Positions 1 through 12,336 of a stretch of DNA of 64,000 nt are shown piece by piece. A program made the translations under genes and the position numbers. The notes under the pieces were generated by a model. The model worked only from the letters and a program-made list of their open reading frames with translations. It was not told the origin of the DNA and did no database searches. Source of the DNA: Limnanthes douglasii subsp. nivea (lineage: Eukaryota > Streptophyta > Magnoliopsida > Brassicales > Limnanthaceae); NCBI GenBank assembly GCA_036936605.1, contig JAUPFV010000004.1:89554334-89618333 (forward strand). The letters run 5' to 3'. Positions within the stretch are counted from its first letter, which is position 1. Every line of letters begins with the position of its first letter.

Positions 1-2050
1 TAGTTCTTTTTTTCTTAAGTCACGGTTAGAACATCTATATGTACGGCATATGTTAAGGATGCGTTCCTAAATTCACTTAAAATCAACGTGTAACTAAAAT
101 GAGTTAAATACGTAGAAATAAAATCAAATTTGTTATAAAAAATTATGGTTGAAAAATATATGGAAATAAAATCTATTATTATATAATAAAAATTAAGTTT
201 GTATTTTTTTAATTTTTTTCAATTTTTTTTGTTTTAAATCAAACAAAAAATATTATATTTTAATATATTTTCTTATGTTTTAATATTATATTTTAATATA
301 TTTTCTTATTTTTATCAATTTTACCCTTTTAATATTTTTTAAGAATAATATCGTTTATAATTCTTGATGTATATTTTTATTCTTTCAATTTTTTTTTACT
401 TTTATCATCTTCTTCCTATTCTCAAATTCTAAAAAAGAAATTAATTTTTTTTTAATAAAAAAATAATAAAACAAAATATTTAAAATTGTATACCGTAATA
501 AAATTAAAAATATTATTTAAAAATATTTTAACTAACGCTCTAAAAATATAATATAATAAAATCAAAAATTAAATAACTATTTAAAAAGTATTTTTACATA
601 GTAAATTTAAGTTTGTTAATTAAAAGAGTGCTAAATAGGATTTCTCCTTCCTACGTCCATTAACACACAAATTTAACATCAATTCGAGAATACTTATGTC
701 AATGCCCAATACCATTTGTTTTCTTGTCATTTATAAGCAAGGGGAAGTGATTTATTAGCCCTTTTAAACAGGCTGAAGCAGCAAGTGACCAGAAATTTAT
801 ATTACTTGCTCAATAGGCAAATGCCTCTTTACGTCAACAAATTCCAGCAGTTAACTTTAGTCAACTTTATTATCATCAACTAAACCATTGGAGTTCCTGG
901 ACTATTAGATTCACGTGTTCCGTAGCACCAATTATAGACTCACGAAGAGACATATTAACATTAACTTCTTTGAACACAGTGGCCAAAGTCACAAAAACAT
1001 CACTTGTTGTGGTTTCAGCTACAACTTCTGGAGCCTGTTTATACCTAAATTACCCAAATTTTCTCGCTTTTTTCATTTTTGTCTATCCAATAAAACCTCA
1101 TTATCCTTGTTTTAACTTTTTGCCTATTCTACTTTACGGGTTGCTTCCATATTTGCTTTTTTGGATAGTCGTTTCAAGTAAGCAACAATCTTAGCCTTTT
1201 TTCTCTTATAATTGTTTTTGGAGCAACATAAGTCTCGTCTACCTTCTCATCTCCATTATCGACGGGAGGAAGTTTTTTTTTATGAAACTCCCGGACCACC
1301 CTTAGTTTTGACAATCTCATATCGAGAAACTTGAGGAGGATTCATAACCAAGTCAAAGCCCTGCCACTAAAATTATCCATGGTGATGACAATATATGGTC
1401 GGAATGTATTTAAAGTAAATGTTTGGTTATTGTATTTAATTTTGAGTTGAGGATATAGAGATAATAGATGTGCTAGTTATTAATAAGTAGAGAGAGAATG
1501 TTCCAACCCACTAATTATCGGACAATTTCGGATATATAGGTCAATCGGGTCGAGTCATGTGTATGGGTTAGTCTCATGAGCCCCAGGCCCAATAATATAT
1601 AATGCTGGGACATAGCTTAGTCACTAGGCACCCAGCTTACTTAGCATGGCTTTTGTTTTGAGTCTAGAATGCGCCCTTAGACAAATCCAACCCACTTTCC
1701 ATTTTTAGCTTCCTATGATATCCGACCATATCATGTAGCTCCCTTAGCTCTCTCAGAAGAATTTTGGGAGAGCTAATATATGCAAACAACTTTTGATGGG
1801 TTTATCTAAGAACAGTTACCATCCAAAGGTCACAATTTTTAACCAATTATTTTTGAGACACGTGCCAATTTTTTTATTGGAACCACAAACTCGTTTTGCC
1901 CCATGTAAAACCATCCAATCAAAAGAGAGAAACACTTACACTCTCCTAGAGCCCTTTAGTTATCATTATCGATTCATATTCCCTAGTTTGAGACTCAAAC
2001 ATTTCTTAGTGTTTATATAAATTTCCTTCATTTTTTTCTGTTGGCGTTCT
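1..2050. other. AT-rich region without recognisable gene
   Basis: The first 900 bases are very AT-rich with long A and T runs, and I see no coding potential. From about 900 to 2,050 base composition is more mixed. Short ORFs occur but none resembles a known family. Because B reads on the minus strand, its 3' LTR would be expected somewhere around 1,380-2,050, but no second copy of any part of this stretch is visible elsewhere, so I do not annotate an LTR. A TATA-like TTTATATAAA at about 2,013-2,022 lies just ahead of the antisense ORF of B and could serve it. Confidence 0.6.
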
Positions 2051-2190
2051 AGAGTGAGAAAGAGCTTACCTCCTAATTATAGATTGAGAGATTGTTCTTC
2101 TCAAACTTTAAGTTTTTTCTGGCGAGATTTCCCTTCCCCCGTCCACTTTAGCCACTGTGAATCCTTTTTTCCAATATTTTCTAGGGTTTC

Positions 2191-5020
2191 TATGTTTACA
2201 ACCAAGAACACTTTAACCAAAGGCAGTTGGCTTAAATTATCCGAATTAGAAGAAGAGAAAAAAAAAGCAAGAGCAGTTGTTGATTACCTGCCTCTTTGGG
2301 AAATGTATTTGTAACTCAGTCTACTAAGTACGAAGGGGCTTATCCTTACAACATGCATCTCTTTCATTTCGAACCTACCTCGACTACCCAGTCATTTATG
2401 TCACCCGACCACTCTCCTTATATAACCAGATCATCCCAATCTTAGGGGGATATCAACCATTGAAAACCTTCTACCTTCAAAACTATGGGGGTCAGATAAT
2501 AATGAGAATACTCCCCGAAAAGTTACCAGAATTCTAAAGCAAAACACAAATCTTCTACAAAAACTGATCCAACAGACCACCCTCCACATTAATAATCATT
2601 CACCACAAATTTCGATGATATACTACCCTCACAATCGAGCTCCCATTAGATTCAAGCATGGGAGAAAAACTAGGAACTCGAGCAACTGAATTTTCTCGTC
2701 CCGAAGAAGAATATATTGAGGCTCAACCCAGTGGGCCTTCAGAGTTTAGACCATAAGTCATGGAAGAAAATATGAAGAATAGTGGTGGGGATTCCCCTCT
2801 TGACACATCTAGTCAAAATGGGGAAACTCCAAGACCATCGGAGAAATATAATCTGAAGGACTCGAAAGATGGCGATAATTAGGGTAAAGGCAAAGCCCAA
2901 GAAGTATAATCTGAACCTCCTTCTTTCTTTATGGTGGGACGTGTTGGACCTAATTTTTCCAAGGTTAGTGTCAAATATCGCATAGCATTGTAGAAAATTT
3001 CTTATATTTATCGCCATGATTCCGAACTAGAGGGAACCCAAGCCGAATGGAGGGTTCCCGGATTTGATCAGAGTGGGGTTGCTAAAACCCGGGGAGACTC
3101 TGATGGATTATGGTGCTAGAGAGTTAGTAGTCTTCACCAATGTGCGTAACTGGGGCCTTTGGTTTCCCTTGGACCCTAAGATAGTCTAGTACTTCGGCCT
3201 GGTCAGGTTGTGTCCAAGTCAAGCTAGCCCAAATTATTTTCTCTCCCTAATGGCATGCATCATAGCCTCAAGGCTTTCTAAAATTATGATGCCCATGGAG
3301 CAACTGGCTGCTGTAGCGGGTTTATCTCACAACGGTTACGTTCCCCTTTATTATTTTAATATGGAGAATGATTACAAAGTTGTAGATGACATTTTGGAAG
3401 CAGACAAGATTTAGAAAACCCAATTCTTATTCATTTTTAGTCATTGAGAAAATGGCAGAAAGATCTCTTCTAAAGGAAATCTGAGCCAACTTATAAGGCA
3501 TTGGAAAACCACACGTAAGTCTATTTGTGCTTATTTTATATTCATATTTTTCATGTGTTATTTGTCCTTTGTTTCTAATAAAAGTTTGTTCCTATGATAA
3601 ACATATCGAAGCCCTTCCTACAATATTTGGATGCTACAAAAGTTACCTTGGGAAAACTGAATCAATGGGCCCATGAAAAATGATCCAATGAATTCTACAA
3701 TTGTTTTACCTCTGGAAACTTTGTCAGATTTCATCTTTGGAGGACCAATCCTGTTTGGGAACTATCGTAGGAGCAATTCACCAATCATCATCGAGCTACT
3801 AATATCTTAAAAGGACTAGTGCAAATGATGGAAAATTATTCATGTCGGTCAGGAATAGAGCTCCCAACTACATATACAAGAATAAAAAAGAAAGGTGGAC
3901 CCATCTCAGTTTGTTGCTAAAGTTGGAAGTGACAGGCAGCCATATGAGATTGATGCAGCCTTTTTAGAGGTTGTTGCTGCCACTGTTGAATAGGGTATAG
4001 TGCCATCATAATCCCATGTTTCGAAGAATAAGAAATGATATAAAATGGGTAAACAAGATAGTGATAAGAGAGATAAAAAAGAAAAGACTTCGATTGGTTT
4101 GAACATTATACTTTGTCCATAAGTTCCCCCTCAAGCTATCCAAGTGACTTCTCCTCTTCTTACAGCCATTGTATATGATCACCCTTCTCTATTACTTCCC
4201 TCATCTAATAGGCCAGTTTTTAGAGATGGTGATCAAATGGAAGAATTAAGGAACTTCTATTTTGATGTTTTTACTCTACCTTTCCCGAATTTACCAACAA
4301 TGCAACTGTTGTGGTATATGACAATGTTCTTTTCAAAGTATCAAAGGAGAAAGACGAGTTAGGGTATGCTGTTTTGGGCTATATGAGGTTAATCACTGAA
4401 TTGGAGAGACAAATGAGGTCTAAAGATGATAGATCACTTCTCTTCGGAATGAGAACCAGAGTTTGAAGAATTTAGTTGAAGAAGAAAAATGCATGTTCTA
4501 AATTCTAAACGGAGAGGTGATTTTTGTTAAATACGAGCTAGTTCAAGCAAAATCCGATCATGACAAGTTACAATATGACTATAAATTCTTGTATTCATCT
4601 ACTTCCGTGGAGATTACTTTCTTGTAAGAATCAGCAATCTGATGACCAGGCTACCATTAAGTGTTCTTCAGATGAAAATAAAAAACTTGAAGATCTTCTC
4701 AAAGAAAAAGAAGGTGAGATTACCTCTCTCAAGGCAAAGTCTACTCAAGATATAGCTGATGTTGTGGATGCATGTGCTGAAAAATGATAGATTCTTTGCA
4801 AGAGAAGGATGATTTGGTTAATCGGATATGGTATTACTATTCCACAAGAGATTTCCTAAATTAGCCTTTGGGGAATTGTGAGGAAATGTGCCAATTGACC
4901 TGCCACCTCACGTATTTCTGATGATCCATACGAAGACGGATCCGATGAGGAGGACTATGATGGTGAGAGTCCAGAAAGAAAAGAATAAGGAAAAAACAAT
5001 GGGAACGAGCCCTGAGACCA
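2191..5020 (+). pseudogene. Antisense accessory ORF of element B (putative gypsy-type transposon protein)
   Basis: This accessory protein is encoded opposite to gag-pol and its function is unknown. Plausible coding segments run 2,191-2,310, about 2,930-3,514, about 3,585-3,900, 4,120-4,365 and 4,560-4,790, separated by stops and frame changes. The segment at 3,080-3,414 (including NVRNWGLWFPLD and LSHNGYVPLYYFNMEN) resembles the plant family annotated as putative gypsy type transposon (Pfam Transposase_28), as I recall it. The segment at 4,640-4,790 is Lys/Glu-rich and heptad-like, so probably coiled coil. A short acidic tail (DDPYEDGSDEEDYDGE) lies near 4,920-4,970. A clean GT-AG intron is predicted at 3,515-3,584. 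The reading is degenerate and probably inactive. Assignment to the family is by eye. Confidence 0.6.
3515..3584 (+). other. Predicted intron in antisense ORF of B
   Basis: GTAAGT donor at 3,515 and a T-rich tract ending in AATAAAAG at 3,584. The upstream and downstream segments both read as coding for the accessory protein. The 70-bp length is short but normal for plants. Confidence 0.45.
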
Positions 5021-5301
5021 GTATGTTTTTATGTTTTTGTTTCTAAGTAAGTCGTTGATGTATGCAAGACATTTTGTTGTTTTAGTTTCGACTCAGATGC
5101 CTTTTGTGCAAGTCCTTGGCATAGCTAAGACATTTTGTAATCTCCTCATCGGATTTTGTTGCACCGTTGGATCACTCAAGGCGCTTTATATTATCTATCA
5201 TTTTATCGACTTGTTTATTTCTTCATACATTTTTACTTATATGAATACAATTAAAGTTAAAACATTAATTTTACAACGACAATAAAAACTTTCACTTAAG
5301 T

Positions 5302-5490
5302 CATTCGAAGGTAATCCATTCAAAGGCAATAGAAACTTATGATACTCACGCTAGCTGAAGGTAATTCATTCGAAAGCAACAAAAACTTAAGAAACACAAA
5401 CCATTCAAAGGTAATCCATCGAAGGCAATAAATACTTAATCCACCTTAGCCATTCGAAGGTAATAACATAAGAAATACATTTTAAAGGCA
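5302..5490. repeat. About 49-bp imperfect tandem repeat, element B
   Basis: Four degenerate units start near 5,302, 5,351, 5,402 and 5,451. They share the core CATTCGAAGGTAATCCATT followed by GGCAATA and AACTTA. The array lies between the end of pol (minus strand) and the end of the antisense ORF (plus strand), the region where Tat-lineage elements often carry hypervariable tandem repeats. Confidence 0.7.
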
Positions 5491-5615
5491 AAAAGACAAT
5501 ATAGAATAATGATTTGAAAAACTCATCAAAACCTCTCCACGCCACCAGGGTAGGAAAAAGTATGCCCCTTAATATTTACATTGGATGGAAAAAAATAAAT
5601 ATTTACAACATGAGT

Positions 5616-6900
5616 TTATTCAAAATACAACCTTAGGTGTTCGAAATTCCATGGGTGCCTCAAAGGATTGCCTTTATGGTCAACTAACTGATATTTTCCC
5701 CGCTTAACCTTCTCACACCCAATGTATGGCTCTTCCCAGTTTGGAGCCAGCTTTTCAAAGTTCCTATAATTGTGTGTGTATACATACTTTCTCAAGACTT
5801 TGTCTCCCACTTGAAAATCTCTTGTTCGTACTTTAGATGCATATATACTCCTCATCAAACCTTGGTTTTGTATGGTTCTTAAATGAGATTTTATTCTCTT
5901 TTCTTCAATCAAGTCCAACTGAGCCCTTATTCCAGCTTCATTTTCCTTTTCAGAATAATTTTGGACCCTGAAAGAATGAAGAGTAACTTTTATTGGAGCA
6001 ATTGTATCCATTTTATAAACCAAAGAAAAATAATATTCTTATGTGGCAATGTACGAAGTAGTTCAATAAGCCCAAAGTACTTCTTGTAGATAATTAGGCC
6101 ACTTACTGGCTGCTCATTCTATGTTCTTTTTTAGACGCATCAAAATAGTCATGTTTACTACTTCTATCTGTCAATCAGCTTGGGTATGAATAGGCGAGGA
6201 GAAAAAATGATGAATTCTCCTTGATTCACAAAATACCTACATGTCCTTATTGTCGAACTATGGGTCATTGTTTGTGGTAATACCTCTAGGATTTCCAGAC
6301 CTAAAACAAATATTGGAGAGACTAAATTTAATTACTATTTTGGAATTTGTTCCGGAGAGGGGTGCAACTTCTACCCACTTGGAAAAGTGATCAATTGGTA
6401 AAATGATAGTTCGACATCCCCTATAAACCATCAGAAGTGGTCCAACCAAGTTAAGTCTTCATCTATCAAAAGGTACTGCTTCAGGTACTAATTCCATGGG
6501 AAATGCTGGCACATGTATTGCATTTGCATACCTTTGACAAGGATCACATTTTTAAACCAACTTTTTAGAATCTGCCATAATAGATGGTTAGTAATACTCT
6601 ACCAATAGACCCTTCTAGCTAAAGCCTTGTAACCATAATGAACCGACCCTTCCCTATCATGTAACTCAGAAAAAACTGCTTGTGATTCGTTAGATCTGAG
6701 GCAACGCAGTATTGGTTTACTAAACCATATTTTATAAAGAATTCATCGAAAAACCAAGAAACCATGTGCTTTGAATTTTAACTTATTGGCTAAACTTTTG
6801 TCTTCAGGTAGGATCTCTTTGGTAATAAAATCTTGGATATCATACCTCCAATCCTGGCTAATTGTGGTGACATTTGGAAACTTTATTCATTATTAACGTC
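5616..6900 (-). pseudogene. Element B integrase (broken)
   Basis: Integrase inserts the cDNA copy into host DNA. On the minus strand a zinc-binding half-site CDPCQRYANA is seen near 6,510-6,550. The start of the catalytic core (LVGPLLMVYRG, then DHFSKWVEVAP) lies at about 6,360-6,450, and a good C-terminal segment of 135 residues at 6,023-5,616. That segment includes FQVGDKVLRK and ends HPWNFEHLRLYF, the usual end of Tat-lineage pol. The central DDE region between 6,258 and 6,023 is broken by stops and frameshifts. It cannot make an active enzyme. Confidence 0.8.
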
Positions 6901-6999
6901 CATTACATAAGTTGTTGTTATAGAATGGCATTCTTGCAATGGAATCCAAGGCTAAACTTCCGAATATGGAGTAGTGGCAAGAGAATCAACCATCAAATT

Positions 7000-8850
7000 T
7001 TCTGATCTCGACACATGTTCATATGTCACATACTTAAAACAAGCATAAATTTATTTTAACACGTGTAAGTAATTTACCAACTTCTTTTTTTTGGTTTCAT
7101 ATTGTTGTGGTGCTTGATGTATGACGACTTGTGAATCACTCAATAATCGAATTCTTTTGGCACCATATATCTGAGCTAGCCTTAAACCTGCTATACTTGC
7201 TTCATATTATGCTTCATTGTTGGATGCCTTAAACCCAAAACATATAGCTGGTATATTAAATCGCCAAAGAAAGTAAGCAAATTCCATCCCCACACCTCAT
7301 CGGACTGGATCCACAATCTGTTCGAATTATCCTTTTTTTTATTTGCGGGTTGAAGATTCCTCATAGGGCTTCTCTAAATGGAAATCAACCAAGAATTCAG
7401 ATACATCTTGAGCTTTGATTGTTGTCCGAGGAGCAAAGTTAATATCATAATACCCTAAGTCTACAGACCATTTAGTCACCCAACCCGATATATCCGGTTT
7501 TTGCAGTACGTTTTTAAGAGGAAAAAAGGTTCAAACTGTGATGGAATGCGCCTGAAAATATGGCCTTATCTTTCTGGAAACTATTACCAAAGCTAAAGCT
7601 AGATTTTCCAACTTAAGGTATCTTTTCTCAGCATCCAATAAACTCTTACTAATATAGTAAACAAGGCGGGGATAATTGTCCACTTCTCGAACCAATACTA
7701 CACTTAAAGTATAATCTGACACCGCTACATACATGTAGAATCTTTCTCCAATGATTGGTTTAAATAGAGTTTTTGTGAAGATAAATGTCGTTTGATTTCC
7801 AGGAATTCCTTATCAAAATTTGGTGACCAATTGAATTCATTGGGATTTTTCAGTACTTGGAAACATTGTGCACACTTATCCGATGACCTTGAAATAAACT
7901 TATTCAAAACTGTCAATCTCCCAGTCAATACCTGAACTTATTTGGTGGTCTGAGAAGGATCTATAGCTAATAAAACATTCAATTAATTTGGGTCATCTTG
8001 GATCCATTTCTCATTAACGATGTAGCCCATAAATATATCGGACCAGACACCGAATGTACACTTCTCATGATTTAATTTTAAGTTGATTGACTTCCAAGTT
8101 GGAAAATGTTTCTTAGAGGTCAATTATATAATCCTCCTCCCTTGGGATTTTCACCATCATGTCTTCAATATAACTTCCATATTTATTCTGATCTGACTGC
8201 CAAAGGCTTATTGACCAATCGCTGATAAGTAACCCCAACATTCTTTAACCCAAAATGCATTACCTTGTAATAATGAAGTCCCATTTCAGTGATGAATGTA
8301 TTATGTCCCAATCGTTCGGATCCATCTATAGATTGTACCCATCAAAAGCATAACAATTTATTTCCCGAAGTGGAATCCACCAACTGATCTATTCGAGGGA
8401 CAAGAAAATTATCTTTGGGGTAAGCTGTGTTGAATTCTGTGAAATCAATGCACATTTACCATTTCCCATTCTTTTTTTAACAAACACCGGATTTTTAGTC
8501 CAAAGTGGATATTGGGATTCTTGAATATGCCCCACCTTAGACAATTTGTCTACTTCTTGAACTATAGTTTCAAATTTTTTGTTAGAAAATGATCTCCTTC
8601 TCTAGACTAATGGACCTACGTCGGATCATACAGATAGTTTGTGGCAAATCATACTTGTCGGTACGCCAGTTATATCCCCATTACACCAAGCAAACATATG
8701 TAGGTTTTTGGATAAATAATATAACAATTTTTCCTTCAACTCTGGTTGCAATTTGGTCTCAATTCTAACATTCTTTTCATTTGCTAAACTATGAATTTTG
8801 ACCTCTTCTACATGGATAACAACATTATGAGTCTTATTTGGATCATTTAT
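7000..8850 (-). pseudogene. Element B reverse transcriptase and RNase H (broken)
   Basis: The minus strand shows the connection and RNase H segments at 7,928-7,531 (RLTVLNKFISRSSDKCAQCF, then YPRLVYYISKSLLDAEKRYL). The reverse transcriptase extends back to about 8,850. The catalytic YxDD box near 8,155-8,180 reads YIED instead of YIDD, so one catalytic aspartate is replaced. A second RNase H-like segment with stops covers about 7,300-7,050. Many frame changes make the gene inactive. Confidence 0.8.
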
Positions 8851-9284
8851 CTCATTGATCCGAAGAGGACTCTAGTATTTACTTTTTTTTGTTACCACTG
8901 TTTCCAAAGATTTTGGAGCAAGAGCGGTGATATAATATTCCATAACCACATTTTGGCTACTCTGAACCAATTCCACTTAACTTCTAACCACAAATTTTAG
9001 ACACTCGTGAACTGTTGATGAAACCGCGTGCATTCTTGATAACTATGATATGGAAAAAATAGCATTGTATGGGGTCGGGCAATCCATTACCACAAATAAA
9101 ACCATTACCATTTTCTTAAATGGTCATATTCTTAGCAATGTTTCACATTCAGATTCTCCAATCACATTAGCTAAATTACCTGTAAACCTCACTATAATCC
9201 TGTTTGATCGTTGGATTACCAATTGGCTTTTCATATGTTTGTAAGTAACCAGAAATAAATTATTAGCAGAGCTACCCGTGTCAA

Positions 9285-9660
9285 TCAAAATTCTTTGGTC
9301 TTTGTGTCATCGATAGATGTACTTATTAACACATCATTTTCATGTGGGCCTACGACACATCTCAAATTGTCTTCGTTAAACACTATGAAAGGAGTATAGC
9401 TTTGATAGATGTGTGTAGACATTTTTCCTTCTAATTTGGTAGTCAAGCTAATTACATATCTCTTTCCTACATAACTTGAATGTGCTGTCACCGTATCTCC
9501 CCCAAAAATGGTGAGTGGTTCAAAGAAACTGCATAGTTTGGAAACACTTTCAATATTTTATGTTCTCATATTGATTTTACCCTGGTATGGATCAGGATCT
9601 AGATATTCTGAATCCACATTGAATTCTTCCATAATTACCATTGTACTTTCTTTTTAGAAG
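9285..9660 (-). pseudogene. Element B aspartic protease (broken)
   Basis: This would be the retroviral-type aspartic protease that cleaves Gag-Pol. A 68-residue open segment (9,491-9,285) contains KLEGKMSTHIYQSYTPFIVF and NEDNLRCVVGPHEND, which align with the same segment of C (18,733) and E (40,240). The active-site region downstream is frame-broken. Flanking gag and reverse transcriptase segments support the call. Confidence 0.65.
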
Positions 9661-9744
9661 GTTTCAGCATCGTTCCTTTGGAAGTTGGGTGGTGCAGTTT
9701 GTGCCCCACTTGCATTAGGCGGTGGCCTATTATTTATTTTCATA

Positions 9745-11045
9745 TTACCCATATTGGGATTTAACAAAAGTAGTTAGTTTCCCATTATCGATCAACGCTT
9801 GTATCTCTTGTTTTAGAGCAATATAATCATTTGTATCATGTCCTACGTCATTATGATATCTGCATAAACATGTATTTCGATTTTCCCTCGGAGTCTGTAT
9901 GAGTGTTGGCCTTTGGAAATGTACAACGTTATTGGACCTATCATAGATGGTTGCCACATTATCAATTAGTTCTACATAATAATCAGGCCGGACTTATTGA
10001 TTACCTATTGGCCTAGACTGTCGAACCTGATTAGACTGGCTCTGTCTGGGTCGATGAAAACATTTCCCTGAGTCCTTTGGACTATTGCTAACTATGGCTT
10101 GCGACTGGTTAATAACTTGTGGGACAAATATTATTGGAGCAGGCCTATATTAATGAGATTGCATCAATCTTTTGGTTTCCTCCACAGTAATTTGCTTTCT
10201 CACTTGATTCGAATATCCACCCCAAGTCATTTCTTTCTTTCAAGTCATTGAATCAACTAACTCTTCAACTAATAAACCATGCAGCAGCGAAGCTATAACT
10301 ACTTGCTCAAAACAGTCCATTAACTTATCTTTAATGTTCACAAAATGATTGATGTAATCCTTCAAAGATTCGTTTGGATATTTTACATAATAAATTATTG
10401 TATCACCATTTCCCTTGAGCTCTTTAGTCCCCATAAACTTCCTTTGGAATGCCATCCAAAACATGTACAAATTATTGATTGATCAATGTGGCAATCTATT
10501 GTACCACTTCAAAGCACTACTCTTGAATGTTTGAATAAAATCACTACATAACAGCTTGTCATCATCATTAAAAATCATCATAAAGTTTTTAAACTGCTCT
10601 AGATGATTATCAGGATCTTGGCTCCCATCATACTTTTTCTATTTTTGAATTATCAAATTGCCTAGGAAAATGTCCGGAGATAATATTTGAGGACAATGGT
10701 GATTGGCTTCAAATGTGCCATTGGCTACACATATGGTCTTTATTAGGAGTGGAAAATATTCCAGGTTCGAATTGCACGGAAAAATTATCACTCTGCAAGT
10801 GATCGATACTATGGTCTGATGACCCTTTCATTTTCCCTTAATAGTCTTTCTTTTTTCTTTTTTATATCTTTTCTTGCCCGAAGAGTCTTGATTACTTGAT
10901 TTTCGATGCCTTTTGAGAGGTTTTCTAGTCATTTTTCATTTTTCTTTTTGTGACCATGATCACTACTTGAAGAGGAAGAAGAAACATCTGATTCCGATTC
11001 CGTTGTTGAGCCTTCAACAAAATCAGATGTGTGTAATATTGTTTA
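9745..11045 (-). pseudogene. Element B gag (broken)
   Basis: Gag forms the virus-like particle. A 76-residue Retrotrans_gag segment (10,470-10,240; FWMAFQRKFMGTKELKGNGD) and a knuckle-like segment at 9,957-9,745 (CRYHNDVGHDTNDYIALKQE) are in family order. The knuckle reads CxxxH...H rather than a classical CCHC, as in other Tat-lineage Gag. The N-terminal Ser/Glu-rich part (SESDVSSSSSSSDHGHKKK) lies near 11,030-10,950. Upstream of it the sequence switches abruptly to the integrase end of element F. Confidence 0.75.
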
Positions 11046-11086
11046 GCATGATGTTCCTATGTTTACCTTTTATGAGACTTTGGGGA

Positions 11087-12200
11087 TTAGTCATTCGAAT
11101 TTTGTTTAGGATCATTATATGGCACCAGGTGCTTCACGTTGAAAACGTTATGGGTCTTAATGTGGCTAGGTAGTTTCAACCTGTATGCATTGGGATTAAT
11201 CTTTTCAATAATTTCAAACGGACCCACCTTCCTTCCAGCCAACTTGTTGTACTCGTATGTAGGATAATGATCCTTGGTCAAAACAGCCCATACAAAGTCC
11301 CCCACTGCAAACTCCACCAGGTGGTGCTTCTTCTCTGCGATAATCTTGTACTTCTGTGTTGTTTCCTCCAGGTGTTTGCGGGTGTTCTCATGGATCTCCC
11401 ATAGATCAGCAATGGATTCTCGACCTTAGCTGGAACCTTATCAAGCGTTGGGAAAGCTAAGTCCATAGGACACTGTGGGTTATAACCATAGAACACCATG
11501 AAGGGACTATACCCAGTACTGCGCTTGTGGTGCCTATTGTAGGCGAACTCTACATGATAAAATCGGGAATCTCATGCTTTCAAGTTCCCAGAGACTTCTG
11601 TGCGTAACATGTTGCCTAACGTTCGATTAATTACCTCGGTTTGGCCGTCTGTCTGTGGGTGATACGCGCTGCTAAAGCTCAGCTTTGTGTTTGTGAGGCG
11701 CCACAAACTCCTCCAAAAATGCCCCACAAATCGCGCATCGCGATCAGAAACAATATTCAAGGGTAGACCATGTAAGCGGTAGACCTCACGAAAGTATAAA
11801 TTAGCAACATTCACAGCATCTGTGGTTTTCTTGCAGGCAATAAAGTGGGCCATCTTAGAAAACTTGTCAATCACTACAAAAATAGAATAGTTACCTCTCT
11901 ATTTTCTTGGCAGCCCAGAGATGAAATTTATGCTGACGTTTCGCCACGGTCCTTCCGGTATTGGGAGTGGTAGGTACAGACCTACGTTGGATGATGTACC
12001 TTTTGCCACCTGGCAAACCCGACAACCAACTACAAAACGGATAACATCTCGCATCAAATGCGACTAGAAGAACTGACTGGAGACAGAGTGAAGGTTTTGA
12101 TCTCTACCCCCATGCCCCTCGTCGTGTCTCTCCTGTACAATCAGTAACCTCAAACTGCCCTCAGGAACACAAAGTAAATTACCTTTGAAGAGGTAACCGT
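11087..12200 (-). pseudogene. Element F integrase
   Basis: The core reads IDKFSKMAHFIACKK, IVSDRDARFVGHFWRSL and AYHPQTDGQTEVINRT, giving the second aspartate and the glutamate of the DDE triad. At the first aspartate position the sequence is NVSINFISGLP (about 11,930-11,950), so D is replaced by N. A zinc-binding region upstream (CRVCQVAKG) is readable. Single stops interrupt the core (at about 11,570) and the segment after it. The C-terminal part 11,317-11,087 (KVGPFEIIEKINPNAYRL, then HIKTHNVFNVKHLVPYND) is the segment that precedes the chromodomain or CR motif in chromoviruses; that motif itself is missing because the element is cut here. Inactive. Confidence 0.85.
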
Positions 12201-12336
12201 TGCTTACTGCAAAATCTGTTCACAAACCTGCCCTGACGTCCTCTAGAATAGGACCAAAATATGGGTCGATAGCCAGTAGATCCTTCATCATCTCAAATCC
12301 CACAACTTCTCCTTCCATACAAATCATCATGCTGTG

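Larger units (their letters stand above)
2050..11050 (-). mobile_element. Element B: decayed Tat-lineage Ty3/gypsy retrotransposon
   Basis: Read on the minus strand, the order is gag (about 11,045-9,745), protease (about 9,660-9,285), reverse transcriptase (about 8,850-7,900), RNase H and a second RNase H-like segment (about 7,930-7,000) and integrase (about 6,900-5,616). An accessory ORF on the opposite strand follows (2,191-5,020). Two RNase H segments plus an antisense ORF downstream of pol are hallmarks of the Tat lineage. All coding segments carry stops and frameshifts. No LTR pair or primer-binding site was found; the gag end is joined abruptly to element F near 11,050. Gag and pol resemble those of C, D and E, so these four belong to one family. 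Confidence 0.85.

Noticed and set aside
1380..2050. Possible LTR of element B with TATA-like sequence
   Set aside because: Composition fits, but no second copy, primer-binding site or duplication was found, so an LTR cannot be called.
2739..3017. 92-codon minus-strand ORF
   Set aside because: It overlaps the better supported plus-strand antisense ORF of B and has no recognisable motif.
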